Below are positions 20,069 to 29,999 of a stretch of 64,000 nucleotides of DNA, piece after piece; within the stretch, counting starts at the first letter, position 1; each line of letters begins with the position of its first letter. The DNA lies in assembly GCA_963776505.1 (NCBI GenBank), contig CAVZNH010000078.1, positions 75,188 to 139,187 of the forward strand, read 5' to 3'. Below the pieces are notes generated by a model. The model saw nothing but the letters and a program-made list of their open reading frames with translations, had not been told where the DNA came from and searched no databases. The position numbers and the translations under genes are program-made. The stretch is from JAMXLO01 sp963776505. GTDB taxonomy: Bacteria; Pseudomonadota; Alphaproteobacteria; Acetobacterales; Acetobacteraceae.

Positions 20069-20944
20069 TCACTCGACGCCAAGCCGAGGGACCACCTTGC
20101 GATACAGGTGCCATGTTGCATGCCCGAGCACCGGTAGAACCACCACGAGGCCGACGAACAGCGGCACCGACCCAACCACGAGGCCAAAGGCGACGATCAG
20201 CCCCCACAGCGCCATGACGCCGGGATTGGCCGATACAGCACGCACCGATGTGGATATGGCGGTGCCGATGCCGGCGTTGCGATCGAGCAGCAGCGGAAAC
20301 GACACGACGCTGACTGCGAGCACCAGCAGCGCGAACAGGAATCCAGCGCCGATGCCAACGACGATCATCGTCCAGCCAGCGTTGGTGGTAAATACCTCGC
20401 TGATGAAGCCAGTAACAGACGAGGGCGGTTGCGGGCCAAGCGTGACGACATAGATGATCTGCGCCACGACCAGCCAAAGCAGGAACAGCGCGATCAGCAT
20501 CAGGCCGAGCAGCAGGATCGCGCCGATCGAGGGTGAGCGAAGCACGCCGAATGCATCCACCCAGCGCACGTCGCTGCCTTGCTCGCGTCGCCGGCTTATT
20601 TCATTCAACCCGACCGCCGCGAACGGCCCCACCAGCGCGAAGCCGGACGCGAGCGGGAACAGCAGCGGCAGCAATCCATAGCCAGACGCGAGCCGACCTA
20701 GAACCAGGCCAATCACCGGGTAGATGACGCACAGGAAAATGACGTCGGTGCGGTTTGCCTCAAAGTCGGCAAGCCCCCGCGCGAGCGCGTCCCATAGGTC
20801 GGCGACGCCAATGCGACGAACAGCGAGGGGCGCGTCTTCCGTGGCGCCCTTGTGCCAGTACTCCTCAGGTCCTGCGGCACCGATTTCGTGTACCGCAAGC
20901 CGAACCTGATCCCACCCCCAACCAGGCGGACTTTGGATGACCAT
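20069..20944 (-). CDS. DUF2189 integral membrane protein
   Basis: A 291-residue membrane protein matching DUF2189. A soluble N-terminal part (RRIGVADLWDALARGLADFE) leads to VIFLCVIYPVIGLVLGRLAS and several further hydrophobic segments. It is similar to cytochrome c oxidase subunit-like membrane proteins of unknown role. The frame is intact and it is transcribed alone, opposite the CMD gene. Confidence 0.85.
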   Translation of the reverse strand: MVIQSPPGWGWDQVRLAVHEIGAAGPEEYWHKGATEDAPLAVRRIGVADLWDALARGLADFEANRTDVIFLCVIYPVIGLVLGRLASGYGLLPLLFPLASGFALVGPFAAVGLNEISRRREQGSDVRWVDAFGVLRSPSIGAILLLGLMLIALFLLWLVVAQIIYVVTLGPQPPSSVTGFISEVFTTNAGWTMIVVGIGAGFLFALLVLAVSVVSFPLLLDRNAGIGTAISTSVRAVSANPGVMALWGLIVAFGLVVGSVPLFVGLVVVLPVLGHATWHLYRKVVPRLGVE

Positions 20945-21070
20945 GCTCGTTCCTCCCGAACCAGTGGTCAGGGAGCGGCAGCGGTCAGAGAGCCACCGCT
21001 CCCCGTGACGGAAAGCATACGTCGCGGGATACCAGAGTGGCCATCATAAAATTCCGACGGGAAGCGCGGC

Positions 21071-22372
21071 TTATTCTCCTGCTGCGGTTGCGGCTACGCG
21101 CGGATCGGCGGCCGGAACGGAGATGGCGCCACCGCGGTCGGACGCGAAATTGATCGTCCCTGGCGCGTCGGGACCGCCACCTCGCCGGCCGAATGATTCG
21201 ACGACGGGAACATCCGCGGGATCCATCGGCTTCATGCGTGGCTTGCGCGCGAGTGCCTGCTCGATGAACGGAGCCAGCTCCGCCTGCTTTTGTTTCTGGC
21301 GTACCGCGTCGCGCGCCTTGAACTCCGGCAGCATGGTGGCTGCGAACAGTTCCAGCGAATCGCAGATGTGCTCGTGTTTGTTGGTACCGGACTGCTGCAC
21401 GAAGATGACCTGGTCGACGCCGGCGTCCTCGTAACCCTTCAGGTGAGCACGCAACTGATCGGGCGTGCCGATGCCGCCGCGTCCGGCATTGTCCGGCAAC
21501 TTGTCCTTCACCTCCAAAAACTGCTCCCACATGTTGGTGACGCCGGGGCGATGTTGGCCGAAGAGGGCGATGTAGCCGAGCGAATAGCCAAAGAAGCGGA
21601 AGCCATCGAGACCGCGACGGATCGCCTCCTGCTCATCGGTGTGACACGACATGCCGGTGACCAGCGCGATGTTCGGATTGACGCTGTGGCCGAGCGGCAC
21701 GCACTCCGGCGATTTGATGATGTCGTAGTATTCCTGCACCCATTTCGCGGCCAGTTCCGGTTCCAGGAAGGCGAAGGTCAGTGCGCCCAAGCCGGCACGC
21801 GCGGCGCGATGGATGGTCTCGCGCTTGGAGCACGCCACCCACATCGGCGGATGCGGCTTCTGCACCGACTTCGGCACCAGGTTGCGGCACGGCATGTCGA
21901 AATATGTGCCACGGAATCCGGGATAGGGGCGCATCGCCAGCATGTTGGCGGCCTGTTCGGCGGCCTCGCGCCACATCGCGCTCTTTTCCTCAGGCGGGAT
22001 GTTGAAGCCTTCCATCTCCAGCGCGGTCGCCGATTCTCCGGTGCCCCAGTCGGCGCGCCCGTTCGACACCAGGTCGAGCGTGGCGATGCGTTCCGCCACG
22101 CGCGCGGGATGATTGTACTTTGGCGGCATCAGCACGATGCCATGGCCCAGCCGGATCCGCTGCGTGCGCTGCGAACAGGCGGCGAGGAAAATCTCAGGCG
22201 CGGATGAGTGCGAGTACTCTTCCAGGAAGTGATGCTCGACCTCCCACACGTAGTCGATGCCCAGCTTGTCGCCGAGTTCGACCTGCGCGAGCGCTTCCTG
22301 ATACAGGCGGCGTTCAGAATCCTCGCCCCAGGGCTGTGGCAACTGGTGTTCGTAGAACATGCCGAATTTCAT
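21071..22372 (-). CDS. LLM-class flavin-dependent oxidoreductase (luciferase-like)
   Basis: A 433-residue bacterial-luciferase-like protein. MKFGMFYEHQLPQPW, EVEHHFLEEYSHSSAPEIFL, IRLGHGIVLMPPKYNHPARV and DLVSNGRADWGTGES are class hallmarks. It has a long Pro/Gly-rich C-terminal tail beyond the barrel (about 60 residues from DAVRQKQKQAELAPFI). Such enzymes use FMN or F420; the substrate is unknown. It resembles the LLM enzyme at 46.6 kb in its opening motifs. Confidence 0.88.
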   Translation of the reverse strand: MKFGMFYEHQLPQPWGEDSERRLYQEALAQVELGDKLGIDYVWEVEHHFLEEYSHSSAPEIFLAACSQRTQRIRLGHGIVLMPPKYNHPARVAERIATLDLVSNGRADWGTGESATALEMEGFNIPPEEKSAMWREAAEQAANMLAMRPYPGFRGTYFDMPCRNLVPKSVQKPHPPMWVACSKRETIHRAARAGLGALTFAFLEPELAAKWVQEYYDIIKSPECVPLGHSVNPNIALVTGMSCHTDEQEAIRRGLDGFRFFGYSLGYIALFGQHRPGVTNMWEQFLEVKDKLPDNAGRGGIGTPDQLRAHLKGYEDAGVDQVIFVQQSGTNKHEHICDSLELFAATMLPEFKARDAVRQKQKQAELAPFIEQALARKPRMKPMDPADVPVVESFGRRGGGPDAPGTINFASDRGGAISVPAADPRVAATAAGE

Positions 22373-22776
22373 CGTGCTTCCTCCTGAGCGTCATGGCGGG
22401 GCTTGGCCCCATTGGCGCCAGCATAAGGCCATTGCGGCGACCGCTCCCAATCGTCATGGCCGGGGCAGGCTGCAACACGCAACCGCGGCCGGGTCACCCT
22501 GGGCCAGGCCGTGTCCGCAGGCGACAAGAAGAATGGAACCGCAAAGCACGCAAAACACGCAAATGCCGCCAGTTCGCAAATGGGTTTGTGCCGGACTGAC
22601 GGCTGCGTCGGCTGGCAAGCGTGACTGGCGATGGGCGCTTACGCGCCTACATGAGCACGGACCCATCGGCGTTCATTTGCGGCCATTTGCGTTTTTTGCG
22701 TTGCTACTTGCTTCGGGCCGCAGCGGCGATCCGGGGAGCCGGTTGCCAGGCGTCGCAGCGGGTGATTGTTCGGCGT
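22373..22776. other. Intergenic region with imperfect inverted repeat
   Basis: About 400 bp with no convincing gene. Two similar arms, GCAAAGCACGCAAAACACGC (22541-22560, continuing AAATG) and a complementary CATTTGCGTTTTTTGCGTTG (around 22684-22703), form an imperfect inverted repeat about 105 bp apart. Direct GCAAA units recur within each arm. Confidence 0.5.
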
Positions 22777-23488
22777 TCAGGGCGGACCGGTGGCGGGCGA
22801 CGGCAATCGTGGCGGTGCGGCGGGCCATAGGGGGGCCGCTCGGTCAGCGTGGTCGGCAAAGCCGAAGGCGATGAGCCGCGTGTGCAGGTTGCCGAGGAAG
22901 CCGGCGAGGCTTCCGTCGTACGCGATGATGGCGTGGCTGATTTCGTCCCAGAATGCCCGGTCGAGGTGGCCGGGCGCGATGCCGAGGTCACGGCAGATGT
23001 CGACGATGACGGCGCCGACCGGGCGGCGACGCACCTCGGCGGCGATTTCCGCTTCCGTGGGGAGGCGGGCGAGACGCGGGTCCTCGGTGTGGTGGGAGGG
23101 CTGGGGGTCGGGCTGGGTGTCCGGCGGCGCTGACTGCCGAGCGGGACGTGGGTGAGGCGCGGCGGGCGCGCGGATGGGCGACGGTGTGAGGTCTCGGCCG
23201 CGGGCGGCGCGACGGCAGAGGCGCGGCTTCGAGGGCCGCGGCGCGACGCAGGCCGCTGGTGATGCGGGCGAGGATGGCGGCGAGGTCGGCGGTGCCGAAG
23301 GGTTTGGCGAAGAGGGGGAAGCCCGGGGTGGTGGTGCGCTGCTGGACCGAGCTGGCGAGTTGCTTGCCGTAGTCGATCAGTTTGCGGACGAGGCTAAGGA
23401 CGCGGCCGAGGCGGCTGGGTGTGTCTGCGTCGGCCCGAGGTGGATCGGGGTCCGTGGTTGCGGTGGAGGCTTGGGCGGCGGCGGACAT
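22777..23488 (-). CDS. Conserved hypothetical protein, about 236 aa, one frameshift
   Basis: Not recognised beyond an impression that similar proteins occur in Acetobacteraceae. The first half has RLGRVLSLVRKLIDYGKQLA and TADLAAILARITSGLRRAAA (helical), the middle is Pro/Arg-rich, and the end has PTEAEIAAEVRRRPVGAVIV then DICRDLGIAPGHLDRAFWDE. One extra base near 23222 joins the two frames. The start at 23488 is MSAAAQAS. The composition is strongly G+C-rich, even for this window. No signal peptide or membrane segment is seen. Confidence 0.6.
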
Positions 23489-23608
23489 GAACTAAACGAG
23501 AACACAAAGGGAGGCGCGTTGTCAAGGAAAAGATTCCTGCAATCATGCCCTCAGAAGAGCTCGCGGTGCGCGCAACGATGGCCCGGGTCACGGCTTCACG
23601 GTACATGT

Positions 23609-24332
23609 TTAAAACAGCCCGTTGATCTCCACCCCTGGCGTCAGAGTCACCTTGCTCGGGAATTCTTGCCACTCGGCTTCGTTGTCGAAGTCGTTCCTCA
23701 GCCAGCGGCGCAGATGTGGTAAGTCACGTAGCCGCAGAAGTTGCCTGTTCTGATCAGCAAACCAAGCGGCGTCTGGCGTGAAGCGCGTGTTGGTGACGAG
23801 AATACCCATGTGGAAGAAGGAGTGTGCCGAGGTGAGCGCGCCGTGAAGGTCACGCACGCTTTCCACGCGAGTTGGCGCGCCCCGGGGATGGTGCTTCACC
23901 TGCACAGCCGCGAGAAAGGGCAAGCCGCCTCTCGGATAAGCGATCAGGTCGACTTCTCGGGGGTCAGGCTATCGATGCGCCTCGGGTCCTCGTCCAATTG
24001 GGCCAGAAACTCCGGAGTGAACTCGCGAAGCGCGACGATGTACGGCTCTCGGCTGCCCCACTTCTCCTGAGAGATGCTCTCGATCTGACTGCGGACATAG
24101 AGCTGCATGGGATTGGATACTTTGTAATGGGGGTTATCCACCCGGTAAGAGCGCAACCGGTCGAGGTCCGCCGGCTTCAGTCGGGTCCTCGTTCAGGGCG
24201 CGGGTCTTGGTAATGTACCTGGTACTCGCCCTGGCGGTCCGCCTGACAAGACCTGCAGAGAGGAATATCGAGGATGGGATGGCGTCTTGCAGTCGACTTG
24301 GTGCAATGAATGCAGGGCGCCTTTTGTTTCAT
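23609..24332 (-). CDS. Mrr-like restriction endonuclease with N-terminal zinc ribbon, two frameshifts
   Basis: Probable DNA nuclease, about 241 residues after joining three frames. The ATG at 24332 starts MKQKAPCIHCTKSTARR, with CxxC pairs at residues 7/10 and 26/29 (a zinc ribbon). After a shift near 24185 comes KPADLDRLRSYRVDNPHYKV and the body WGSREPYIVALREFTPEFLA. After a second shift near 23940 comes EVDLIAYPRGGLPFLAAVQV followed by KHHPRG, which fits a PD-(D/E)xK core of the Mrr type (Asp in DLI, Gln-x-Lys in QVK). Both shifts look like one lost base, opposite to most in this window. No methylase is next to it. Confidence 0.65.
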
Positions 24333-24386
24333 CTTTGCCACCGCTGTCCCTCTTGAGTTGCTTGTGGTCCTGGATAGCTGAATCCG

Positions 24387-24920
24387 TCAGGCGATGTCGC
24401 TACAAGGCCCCAACCGTGATCGCCGCCGCTTCCGTGACCCGTGACGATGGCTCGAGTTAGGCGCAGATCGGCGCCTCCACAGATTCACAAGAAGCGCAGC
24501 GATAGCAACAACTATCCCGATAACCCATTTCCGATGTTCGAGCCAAAATTTGACGATCGATCGCACTTTGCGAGCAGTCCAATGAAGACGATAGGCTCCG
24601 AATCCCATGAAAGCGACAGCAGAGGCAGGGTTGCCTTTCCAGTGCACCCACTCGCCTTCATACCAAGTGTACCAAGTGCGAAGCCCCTTGCGGCCGCAGA
24701 TTCCTTGCATCATGCAGGCTATCGGCCGCCCGAGCCGCCGCCGCGAGAATCGCTCAGGCCGTTCGCGGCTTAGATCGAAGTTGCGTCGGGGCAGCGGCTT
24801 ATCCCGAGACAGCATGTCCACGACTTCCAGCAAAAGCCTGTCCAGCGTTCTGCCGTGCTGTGCTGATTTCTCGCGCCGATAATCCCGTTTGAAGCGGTTG
24901 GTATACTTAACAGTCCGCAC
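24387..24920 (-). CDS. Truncated YafQ/RelE-like toxin fused to an unrelated membrane segment
   Basis: Residues 1-49 (start GTG, VRTVKYTNRFKRDYRR, LDRLLLEVVDMLSRDKPLPR) are the N-terminal half of a YafQ-type toxin. The catalytic C-terminal half, normally with a GxWxxxRDCHI-type strand, is absent in every frame after position 24773. Instead the frame continues into WYTWYEGEWVHWKGNPASAV and a single membrane segment (WVIGIVVAIAALLVNLW), ending at 24387. The toxin is therefore probably inactive. The start overlaps the antitoxin stop by 14 bp, the usual arrangement of such pairs. Confidence 0.6.
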   Translation of the reverse strand: MRTVKYTNRFKRDYRREKSAQHGRTLDRLLLEVVDMLSRDKPLPRRNFDLSRERPERFSRRRLGRPIACMMQGICGRKGLRTWYTWYEGEWVHWKGNPASAVAFMGFGAYRLHWTARKVRSIVKFWLEHRKWVIGIVVAIAALLVNLWRRRSAPNSSHRHGSRKRRRSRLGPCSDIA

Positions 24921-25170
24921 TCAGTCTCGCGAGAAGGTCGGACGGCTTGCCCGCGGTTACAACATCACCGCGACGCGCGGCCTTCATCGCTTCCACGGTT
25001 TCAGCATTCGGCACCAGCGGCTCAAAGGGTAGCGCCTTCTCGGCGGCAACCCGCTTCAAAAGCAGCCGGAAGGCGTCGGACAAGGTGAGGCCCATCGAGG
25101 CCAGCACTGCGGCCGCCTCGTTCTTGGTTGCCTCATCGATCCGGGCGCGGACTACGGAGTTCTCGGTCAT
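24907..25170 (-). CDS. RelB/DinJ-family antitoxin
   Basis: An 87-residue antitoxin. VVRARIDEATKNEAAAVLAS and MGLTLSDAFRLLLKRVAAEK form the ribbon-helix-helix DNA-binding part of DinJ/RelB proteins, followed by the toxin-binding tail. It lies upstream of and overlapping the broken YafQ-like gene, so it may remain as an orphan antitoxin and self-repressor. Confidence 0.82.
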   Translation of the reverse strand: MTENSVVRARIDEATKNEAAAVLASMGLTLSDAFRLLLKRVAAEKALPFEPLVPNAETVEAMKAARRGDVVTAGKPSDLLARLSADC

Positions 25171-25648
25171 GGCTCAAATTCCTTCTGGGCTACAATGTGG
25201 CACGCATGTCCAGAGGATCAGACGCGATGGCGGACCCCCAATATTGGGGCACGGCGGCCAGGTCGGTGGCGATATCCCCGGTTGAGGCTGTCACCGGCGC
25301 GCGCGGCCTGGGCGGTGGCGGCCTCAGCGCCCCGGTCAGGCGAAGCGGGATTGTGGTCATGGTCGCAGTCTTCGTCGCTCCGCTGTGTGGCAAAGACGTG
25401 GATGGCCGGGCCAAGCCCGGCCATGACGGTGGATGGATCGGGCCATGACGGTGGGTGATCCGGCCATGACGGTGGGCGGACGGTGCGACGTCGGTTTCGT
25501 GCATGTCGTCGATGTTGAAGATGGCGACCGTCGGCGCCGGCGCGAAGGGAAGACGTGCCCCCGGGTCGCCGCAAGGCGATGCCCGAGGGCGTGGATGGCC
25601 GGGCTGATCCTCGGGTCAAGCCCGAGGACGGCCGTGGCGATGGTACAG
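25171..25648. other. Intergenic region rich in short repeats and hairpins
   Basis: About 480 bp without a supported gene. GGCCGGGCCAAGCCCGGCC (25404-25422) is a hairpin. GGCCATGACGGTGG occurs three times, at about 25419, 25441 and 25462, spaced 21-22 bp. A related hairpin, CCTCGGGTCAAGCCCGAGG, lies at about 25608-25626. These look like intergenic repeat-family material. Long ORFs here have unusual composition and I do not support them. Confidence 0.55.
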
Positions 25649-27269
25649 TTACCCTCGCCCGGGTGCGATGAAGTCCCACGGCGCGTATTCCTGGGTGATG
25701 TCGGTCATCACCTCGATCAGCGCCGGCGAGTTCGTCGCCAGCGCCTCGCGCAGCGCGCCGCGCAGCCCATCGGCGTCGCTAGCGCGCCAGGACGGCACGC
25801 CGAAGCTCTTCGCGTAAGTCTGGAAATCCGGATTGCGCAGCTTGGAGCCGGAATCGCGGCCCTCGAACAGCCGCCGCTGATCGCGCAGCACATTGCCGTA
25901 GGATGAGTTGTTGAACAGCACCGTGACCAGGTTGATGCCGAACTGCACCGCGGTCGCGAGTTCGGCGCCGCCGAACAGGAAGCCGCCGTCGCCGGTCAGC
26001 GCCACCACCGGCCGGTCCGGCATCGCCACCTTCACGCCGAGCGCGGTCGGGAAAGCCAGCACCGAGCGTGCCGGAGAAGCCCGAGGTGATCAGCGTGCGC
26101 GGCGCATGGATCGGGAAGCCGAACCACGAGACATAGCCGGCCTGCGTCATCTCGTCGCACAGGATGCCGTTCTCGGGCAGCACGTCGCGGATCGCTTCGA
26201 GGAACGACATCTGCGGCTGCACCTTCTGGATCGTCTGCGCGGTCTCCGCCTTGGCGCGCGCGATCGCCTCGGCGCGCGCGGTGTCGTTGCGCGGCGCGAC
26301 CACGGCGGCGAGCGCACGCGCGGCATCGGCGCTGTCGGCGACGATCGGCACATCGGCCCGCAGCCGGCGCATCTCGGCCGGATCGATGTCGATGCGCGCG
26401 ACCTTCAGGCCGGCGGGAGCCGCACCCCAGCGCGACATCGGCACTTCCAGCCGCGTGCCGAACGCGACCAGCAGATCGGTCTGCGGCCACAGCTTGTATG
26501 CCGATGCGATGGTGAGGCCGAGCGGATGCCGGTCATCGACGATGCCGCGTCCGCTGCGGAACGATACCACAGGCGCATTGATGCGCTCGGCCAGCGCGCG
26601 GATCTCCGCCGCGGCATGCAGCGCGCCGCCACCGACCCAGAGCATCGGCGCCTTCGCCTCGTTCAGCAGCTTCGCCAGTGCGGCGATGCGCTCGGGATCG
26701 GGCAGCGGCTTCGGATGTCGCGGCAGCGGATCCTGCGGCGTGATTTCGGCCGATGCGCCGAACTGGTCCCACGGCATTTCCAGCGCGACCGGGCCTTGGC
26801 GTCCCGACAGCATCTCCTGGAAGGCGCGCGCGGTGAGATACGACGCCTGGCTCGGATGCTCGATGCGCTCGGCCCATTTCAGCAGGCTGCGCAGCGTGGC
26901 GAGCTGGTCCGGCAGTTCGTGCAACTGGCCGCGGCCGCGGCCGATCATCATGCTGGGCACCTGGCCGGTCAGGCACAGCACCGGCGCATTGACCCCCCAG
27001 GCGGTGGCGAGTGCCGCGGTGGTGTTGAGCACGCCGGGACCGGGCACCACGGCGTAGGCGGCGGGACGGCCGGTCGCGCAGGCATAGCCAAGAGCCATGT
27101 AGGCGGTGGTCTGCTCATGGCGCGCGTTGATCAGGCGCAGGCTGTTGGAAGCGCGCGCGAAGGCGTCGAACAGGCCATAGGTCTGCACGCCCGGCAGGCC
27201 GAACACGGTGTCGATGCCGTGGCGAATGAGGCTGTCAACGATGGCTTCACCGCCGGTCATGCGTGGCAT
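25649..27269 (-). CDS. ThDP-dependent enzyme, acetolactate-synthase-like, one frameshift
   Basis: Thiamin-diphosphate enzyme of the acetolactate synthase/benzoylformate decarboxylase superfamily, about 539 residues. The Pyr domain has GIDTVFGLPGVQTYGLFDA and NARHEQTTAYMALGYA (ThDP-activating Glu). The PP domain has VALTGDGGFLFGGAELATAV and FNNSSYGNVLRDQ. An extra C in TTTCCC near 26045 breaks the frame between LGAGFP and TALGVKVA. The start is MPRMTGGEAI at 27269. It is transcribed away from a divergent MFS gene that may transport its substrate. Confidence 0.88.
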
Positions 27270-27425
27270 GGGCTTGTCCTTGCGCTGGTGGGCGGGCGCA
27301 CGTTGGCATGACGGGACCGGTGGGAAAAGTCGGCCCACGATGCACCGATGGCTGCGTTGCCAAGGATGCGGGGAGACTTTACTGATGGGGATGATAGGCT
27401 ACTGCTAGGTAAGCAAGGAACTCCA

Positions 27426-28734
27426 ATGCCACCGACGACCGCCGCTCTCGACCTCGAAGCCACGACCATGCGCCGGGTATCCTGGCGTCTGATGCCGTTC
27501 CTGCTGCTCGCCTACCTGATCTGCTACATCGACCGGGTCAACGTCGGCTTCGCCGCGCTGCAGATGAACAAGGCGGTCGGCATCGATCCGAAGACCTACG
27601 GTCTTGGCGCCGGCATTTTCTTCGTCGGCTATTTCATTCTGGAAGTGCCGAGCAACCTGGCGCTGGAGCGGTTCGGTGCACGCACCTGGATCGCGCGTAT
27701 CATGATCACCTGGGGTCTCGTTTCAGCGGCCTTCGCGCTGATCGGCGGCCCGATCTCGTTTCTGGTGCTGCGCTTCCTGCTTGGCGCCGCTGAAGCCGGG
27801 TTCTTTCCCGGCGTGATCCTTTACATCACCTATTGGTACCCGGCGCACTATCGAGCGATCATCGTCGGCATCTTCATGGTGGCGATTCCCGTCGCCGGCC
27901 TGATCGGCTCGCCGATCTCCGGCGGGATCCTCTACATGGATGGCCTGCTGGGGCTTGGCGGCTGGCAGTGGATCTTCCTGCTCGAGGCCGCGCCGGCCGT
28001 GCTGCTGGGCATCGCCTCATTCATCTGGCTGACCGACCGGCCGGAGCATGCAACGTGGCTGACCGGTGAACAGCAGCAATGGCTGATCGCCAAGCTGGAA
28101 GCCGAACGCCGCCGCGCGCCGCGCATCTCACATCAGTCGGTCTGGCGGGTGATGACCAACAAATACGTGCTGATCATGGCGCTGGTGTATTCCGGCGCCG
28201 CCGGCGCCTCCACGTCGCTCGCGCTTTGGATGCCGCAACTGGTCAAGTCGTTCGGCCTGACCAACTGGCAGACCGGCCTGGTGAACGCCGTGCCCTTCGG
28301 CATCGCCGCGGTGTGGATGATCCTGTGGGGCCGCAGTTCCGATCGCAGCGGCGAGCGCGTGTGGCACAACGCCCTGCCGCTGGCCTGGATGGTGCTTGCG
28401 ATGGTCGCGACATTCTTCGCGATCCACAGTCTGTGGGCGATGATACCGCTGCTGACACTGATCGCGGCCGGCACCTACGCCAGCAAGGGGCCGTTCTGGG
28501 CGCTTGCGTCCGAGTGGCTTGGTGCGGCGTCGGCGGCAGCGGGGCTGGCGCAGATCAACGCGCTCGGCAACCTGTCCGGCTTCGTCTTCAACTACCTGAT
28601 CGGCTGGATTCAGGAAGAGACGCACAGCTTCCCGCTGGCCCTGATGCCGATCGCCGCGGTGGCGACAATCGGCACCATCTGCCGTTCTGGTGATCGGTCG
28701 TCGCCAGCCGCGTACCGTGGCGGCGACAACCTGA
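27426..28734 (+). CDS. MFS transporter, anion:cation symporter (ACS) type, one frameshift near the end
   Basis: Membrane transporter of about 435 residues. LICYIDRVNVGFAALQMNKA, LEVPSNLALERFGARTWIAR, LGAAEAGFFPGVILYITYWY and the second half IHSLWAMIPLLTLIAAGTYA are typical of the ACS/phthalate-type family, which imports organic anions. An extra T near 28681 separates the last lines; the corrected tail is AVLVIGRRQPRTVAATT with the stop at 28734. Start at 27426 (MPPTTAALDL). It lies between a ThDP enzyme and an amidohydrolase, suggesting a small catabolic set. Confidence 0.87.
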
Positions 28735-28736
28735 GG

Positions 28737-29810
28737 TCAGGCTTCGGCCAGGCGATACACCCGCGCCGCGGTGCCGCTGTAGAGCGATTTCTTGTCGGCC
28801 CTCGACGCGCCGGCGGTGATCCGCTTGAAGGCGTTCCACAACTCTGTGTAGCCGCAGGATTGCTTGTCCGGCGGAAAGTTGCTCTCGAACATGCAGCGGC
28901 TGGGGCCGAAAGCTTCGATGCATGGCTCGACGTATTGGCGCCACGCCGCGGCAAGTTCCTCGGACGACGGCGGGACGTCGCGCTCGTGGAAGTCGAAGCC
29001 GAACGAGGTCATGCCGATGCCGCCGAGCTTGACGTTGACATTGGGGCATTTCGCCAGTTCGCCGATGTCCTTCCTCCAGGCGGCGCGGATCTCTTCGCGA
29101 CGACCTGCATAAGGCCCCACGCCGAGTACGCCGCCGACATGGTTGAGGATGATCGTCGTGTCCGGGAAGGCGCGTGCGAGATCGATCGCATCCGATAGTT
29201 GCGGATGGTACTGCCAGGATTCGAAGCTGAGGCCGAGCCTGGCGAGCTGCGCGAAGCCTTCGCGGAATTTCGTGTCGCGTACCAGCTTCGGCGGCACGAC
29301 CCGGGAGATGTATTTGCTGATCACCTCGCTCGCGTCCCAGGAAACGCCATAGCGGATGCCGCGAAAACGCCCGCCCGCGACGGCGATCTGTGCCTCAAGC
29401 ACGTCGCGCACGCGCGCGCCGAGGGTAAGATCGGCGTGGCCGATGATGGCTTCGGCGACGCGGCACGGGCCGTAATTGCCCGAAGCGCTCATGGCGGCGA
29501 TGCCGTTGACGAACTCGACCTCGCCTACAGGCGCCATCTCCGCAGGGCCGTGCCTGCGGTACATCGCCTGGCACTCGAGGAAGACCGTCGCCACGATGTT
29601 ATGTCCGCCGCCGATGTCGGCCAGGAGCTCGGGCAGGAAGTAGCGGCCACGATGCGGCGCGTCCCAGAAGTGGTGATGCGGATCGATGATCGGCAACTCC
29701 GGCTCCAGCGCTGCCTCGGGCGGACGTTTCGCCAGCCACGCCTTCAGCTCGGCGTCGTTGCGATAGGTCAGGCCTGGGTAGTCGCCCCTGGCGTCGCCTG
29801 GTTGGGCCAT
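28737..29810 (-). CDS. Amidohydrolase family protein (Amidohydro_2)
   Basis: A 357-residue TIM-barrel hydrolase related to 2-pyrone-4,6-dicarboxylate lactonase/L-fuconolactonase type enzymes. IIDPHHHFWDAPHRGRYFLP has the metal-site His pair, FRGIRYGVSWD and TIILNHVGGVLGV contain later His ligands, and RCMFESNFPPDKQSCGYTEL is the typical end. The frame is intact. Its end is only 2 bp from the converging MFS stop. The natural substrate is unknown. Confidence 0.87.
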   Translation of the reverse strand: MAQPGDARGDYPGLTYRNDAELKAWLAKRPPEAALEPELPIIDPHHHFWDAPHRGRYFLPELLADIGGGHNIVATVFLECQAMYRRHGPAEMAPVGEVEFVNGIAAMSASGNYGPCRVAEAIIGHADLTLGARVRDVLEAQIAVAGGRFRGIRYGVSWDASEVISKYISRVVPPKLVRDTKFREGFAQLARLGLSFESWQYHPQLSDAIDLARAFPDTTIILNHVGGVLGVGPYAGRREEIRAAWRKDIGELAKCPNVNVKLGGIGMTSFGFDFHERDVPPSSEELAAAWRQYVEPCIEAFGPSRCMFESNFPPDKQSCGYTELWNAFKRITAGASRADKKSLYSGTAARVYRLAEA

Positions 29811-29999
29811 TTTCCGTCCCCTTGGTTTATCCCGGCAGGCACGCTAGGCATGGGCAATGCGGTGGGGCAAGACTGGGATGGTTCGGCAGGGCCAGACGGA
29901 GCACGGATCAAGTATCGATGAGCCGGATGTTTCGGCACGCCAATAGCTGGCACAATGTCCTGACAACGAACGGCATTATTGAAGACAGCAGGTGAAGCG

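Noticed and set aside
25419..25476. Short direct repeats spaced 21-22 bp as a possible CRISPR array
   Set aside because: Only three copies of a 14-base unit with spacers of about 7-8 bases, far too short for CRISPR, and no cas gene is in the window.
28735..29198. An extension of the MFS reading frame to 29198
   Set aside because: It is antisense to a clear amidohydrolase and arises only because of the shift near 28681; the true MFS stop is at 28734.
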